Shown in pieces: positions 59,531-64,000 of a DNA stretch of 64,000 nt. Numbering within the stretch: the first letter of the stretch is position 1; each line of letters starts with the position of its first letter. The stretch spans positions 186,001 to 250,000 of the forward strand of contig NZ_AUCQ01000007.1 of NCBI RefSeq assembly GCF_000429845.1, given 5' to 3'. The stretch is from Comamonas composti DSM 21721. Its GTDB lineage: Bacteria > Pseudomonadota > Gammaproteobacteria > Burkholderiales > Burkholderiaceae_C. The notes beneath the pieces are model-generated. The model worked only from the letters and a program-made list of their open reading frames with translations, was not told the DNA's origin and made no database searches. The position numbers were made by a program, and so were the translations under genes.

Positions 59531-60622
59531 TCAACGCGCCGCATGGGCCAGAGTCCAGACGCCATGCGGGGACTTGCCCACGGGCACCTGCTGCACGACT
59601 TTCTTCTCCACCGTATCGACGATGGAGAGCTTGCGCGCCCAGCGCGAGCTCACAAGCAGATAGCGGCCATCGGCAGACACATCCATGCAATCCGGGCCGC
59701 CTGGGCCGGGATAGCTGTCCACGACTTCACGGGTCTGCATGTTGATCTTGCTGATCGTGTTGGCCACGCGATTGCTGACATACAAATGCACGCCATCGCC
59801 TGCGGCGCGGAAGGCATGGGCGCCAGCCGCCGTCTTGATCTGGCCCAGGCTGCGCGGCTCGGCACCGGCGAGGTCGAAGACCTCCACGCCATTGCCGCCC
59901 GTGAGTCCGACGAACAGCATTCGGCCATCGGGGCTGCCATAGACATCGGCCGGCATGGACCCCGTAGGTACGCGCGAGCGGATGGTCTGGGTCGCGATGT
60001 CTATGCTCACCAACTCATCGCTGTCCTGCATGGTCGAGTACAGCGTGGCACTGCCCGCATCTATCCACAAATGACTGGGCGTCTTGCCCGTCGGCACACG
60101 CTTGACCAATTGCGGGCTCTGTCCATCCCAACGGTAGAAGTCGATGTGATCCAGGCGATTGGCAGCCGTGACCAGCCACTGCATGTCAGGGCTGAAGCGC
60201 AGGTGGTAGGGGTCGGTGATGTCGCGTATCACGCGCTGCACTTGGCCGGTGCGCGGATCGACCAGGGTCAGCGAGTCGCCCAGTGCATTGGCCACGATCA
60301 GCGACTTGTCGTCCGGCGTCAGATAAAGATGGTGCGGCTCCTTGCCCGTGGGAATGCGCGCCGTCTCCTGCCAGCTCGCCGGGTCGATGACGCTGATGTT
60401 GGCATCCAGCGAGTTGAGCACGAAGATGGGCGTGGACCAGGTCTGCAGCGGCTGCACAGCCTGCTTGACCACCGCCGCCGCAGGCCGCGCTGGCCCAGGG
60501 CCTGGAGGGGCCGCCTCAGGCCTGGCCGCAGAGCCCGTCGACCCCAGACGCCACGCCAGGGCAGCTCCGCCCAGGACCAAGCCTGCGGCAATGATTACGC
60601 GGCCAACAGGGAAAGATTTCAC
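59531..60622 (-). CDS. YncE-like beta-propeller protein
   Basis: A 363-residue exported or membrane-anchored protein with an N-terminal hydrophobic segment (about 8-25), a Pro/Ala linker, and seven-bladed propeller repeats (NSLDANISVIDPAS, VANALGDSLTLVD, VSNRVANTISKIN, RKLSIVDTVEKKV). No catalytic residues are identifiable. A GTG at 60622 is the best start. It is the first gene of the minus-strand cluster with the deacetylase. Confidence 0.85.
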   Translation of the reverse strand: MKSFPVGRVIIAAGLVLGGAALAWRLGSTGSAARPEAAPPGPGPARPAAAVVKQAVQPLQTWSTPIFVLNSLDANISVIDPASWQETARIPTGKEPHHLYLTPDDKSLIVANALGDSLTLVDPRTGQVQRVIRDITDPYHLRFSPDMQWLVTAANRLDHIDFYRWDGQSPQLVKRVPTGKTPSHLWIDAGSATLYSTMQDSDELVSIDIATQTIRSRVPTGSMPADVYGSPDGRMLFVGLTGGNGVEVFDLAGAEPRSLGQIKTAAGAHAFRAAGDGVHLYVSNRVANTISKINMQTREVVDSYPGPGGPDCMDVSADGRYLLVSSRWARKLSIVDTVEKKVVQQVPVGKSPHGVWTLAHAAR

Positions 60623-60774
60623 ACGACACCACTTTCTAAGATTGTGCGCAGTGTATCCGTCGGTGAATCCCAAATACTGCATGTTTCAAAAACACGCTCA
60701 AAAACCCACAGCCAGATTCTGGAGCCTCGACTGGCCAGCACCGCTCGTCGGGATGCAGCGTCCAGCAAACATGT

Positions 60775-60870
60775 AAAAAGAAGAGCTTCTAGCGCTTGCC
60801 TGTATTGGATTTCAAATATAAATCGATCTGAAACTGTTGACCAGAAGGCGCAAGCAGCTCATGAAAAATG
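60775..60870. repeat. Long-form dispersed palindromic repeat (copy C)
   Basis: Left arm AGCTTCTAGCGCTTG (60784-60798), central ATTGGATTTCA and GATCTGAAAC, right part CCAGAAGGCGCAAGCAGCT to 60859. More diverged and with a deletion in the right arm relative to copies A and B; it shares CCAGAAGG with copy B. Confidence 0.7.
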
Positions 60871-60920
60871 AGCATTCCTCGAGCCGCACACCTCGTTCCG
60901 TGCCGCGCCACCCGAGCATC

Positions 60921-60947
60921 AAAAAAGGGAGCCCGAAGGACTCCCTT
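60921..60947 (-). terminator. Terminator of the hisZ-purA-hpt transcript
   Basis: AAGGGAG (60925-60931) pairs with CTCCCTT (60941-60947). On the minus strand a run of six T residues follows (complement of 60921-60926). It lies about 25 bases after the hpt stop. Confidence 0.88.
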
Positions 60948-60970
60948 GATGCATGCGTACAAGCCCGGAC

Positions 60971-61495
60971 TCAGAGCTTCCACTTGTCCATGAGCTCGGC
61001 CGGCGTCAGCGTGTCATAGGTCTCGAACGGCTGGTGAATCCAGGGGTTGGTGGCCAGGAAATCGACTGAATAGTCAGGCGTGAAGGCAGACACGCCCTTG
61101 GTCCAGATCACGGCACTGCGCAGCTCGGTGATCGGCGGATAGTTGGTCTTGAGCATGGCGATCACCGCATTGAGCGTGTGGCCCGAATCGGCGAGATCAT
61201 CGACCAGCAGCACGCGGCCTGCAATCTCGCCCTTGGGCGTGGTGATGAAGCGCGCAATGTCCAGATGACCCTGGACCATGCCGGCTTCGGCACGGTAGGA
61301 GCTGGTGGACATGATGGCCAGGGGCTTGTCGAAAATGCGGCTCAGGATATCGCCGGGGCGCAGTCCGCCACGGGCCAGGCACAGGATGGTGTCGAACTCC
61401 CAGCCCGACTGATGGATCTTGAGTGCGAGCTTTTCGATGAGGTTGTGATACTCGTCGTAGCTCACATAAAGGTGCTTGCCGTCTTCGGTCAGCAT
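60971..61495 (-). CDS. Purine-type phosphoribosyltransferase
   Basis: A 174-residue type I phosphoribosyltransferase. The PRPP-binding motif VLLVDDLADSGHTL is central, with CLARGGLRPGDIL before it. It likely salvages hypoxanthine, guanine or xanthine; its position after purA supports purine salvage. ATG 61495 has AGGAG upstream. Confidence 0.88.
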   Translation of the reverse strand: MLTEDGKHLYVSYDEYHNLIEKLALKIHQSGWEFDTILCLARGGLRPGDILSRIFDKPLAIMSTSSYRAEAGMVQGHLDIARFITTPKGEIAGRVLLVDDLADSGHTLNAVIAMLKTNYPPITELRSAVIWTKGVSAFTPDYSVDFLATNPWIHQPFETYDTLTPAELMDKWKL

Positions 61496-61535
61496 GATGA
61501 CTCCTGCTTGGGGGCTGTGTTTCAAGAACCGGCCG

Positions 61536-64000
<2,465 letters not shown>

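Overview
The window looks like a chromosomal segment of a high-GC betaproteobacterium of the family Comamonadaceae, most likely Comamonas or a close relative such as Delftia. This is inferred from gene content (Bug-type binding protein, DUF934-containing cys operon, livJHMGF, glnA-ntrBC order, tandem glycine riboswitch before gcvTHP) and from dispersed 'AAAATAGCTGCCAGCGCTTG'-type palindromic repeats. No database was consulted. There is no phage, plasmid, CRISPR or rRNA, and one tRNA (Pro-TGG).

Layout. 0-6 kb: lipid and redox enzymes (cytochrome P450, a frameshifted sterol-desaturase-family gene, a cyclopropane-fatty-acid-synthase-like methyltransferase, a nitronate monooxygenase fused to a DUF6306-like domain). 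6-8 kb: an AT-rich island with an orphan fimbrial subunit, followed by katA. 9-15 kb: a lysP-like permease; a MocR regulator divergent from a BenE-family permease and a PLP-homeostasis protein; an Lrp regulator. 15-21 kb: a methionine region. metR-like, queH and metF-like genes lie on the minus strand, and FMN reductase, mesX (DUF1852) and mesD lie on the plus strand. 21-29 kb: glycine riboswitch with gcvT-gcvH-gcvP, a hybrid histidine kinase and a pseudouridine synthase. 29-36 kb: livJHMGF, a Bug solute-binding protein and an SDR. 37-42.5 kb: the assimilatory sulfate operon cysI-DUF934-cysH-cysD-cysN. 42.6-49.9 kb: fdxA with a ferredoxin/flavodoxin reductase, a globin-coupled diguanylate cyclase, psd, an HPP-CBS membrane protein, infA, tRNA-Pro and xth. 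49.9-55.7 kb: glnA-ntrB-ntrC with a sigma-54 promoter and an NtrC site. 55.8-64 kb: a cinA/moaB-like gene, an EI24-like membrane protein, a second sterol desaturase, a deacetylase, a beta-propeller, then hpt-like, purA and hisZ, which runs off the right edge.

How the genes fit together. Sulfate reduction (cys operon) and the methionine block share sulfur assimilation. gcvTHP and the MetF-like protein feed one-carbon units. glnA-ntrBC is a complete nitrogen-control circuit. The MocR/BenE/PLPBP block looks like a vitamin B6 uptake and homeostasis unit, with three candidate operator copies in the divergent promoter.

Points most worth a second look: (i) the FMN reductase-MesX-MesD unit with a potentially structured leader RNA; (ii) the MocR-controlled candidate B6 permease; (iii) a dispersed palindromic repeat family, some copies of which sit inside cysN and possibly gcvP coding sequence; (iv) the frameshift in the first sterol desaturase.
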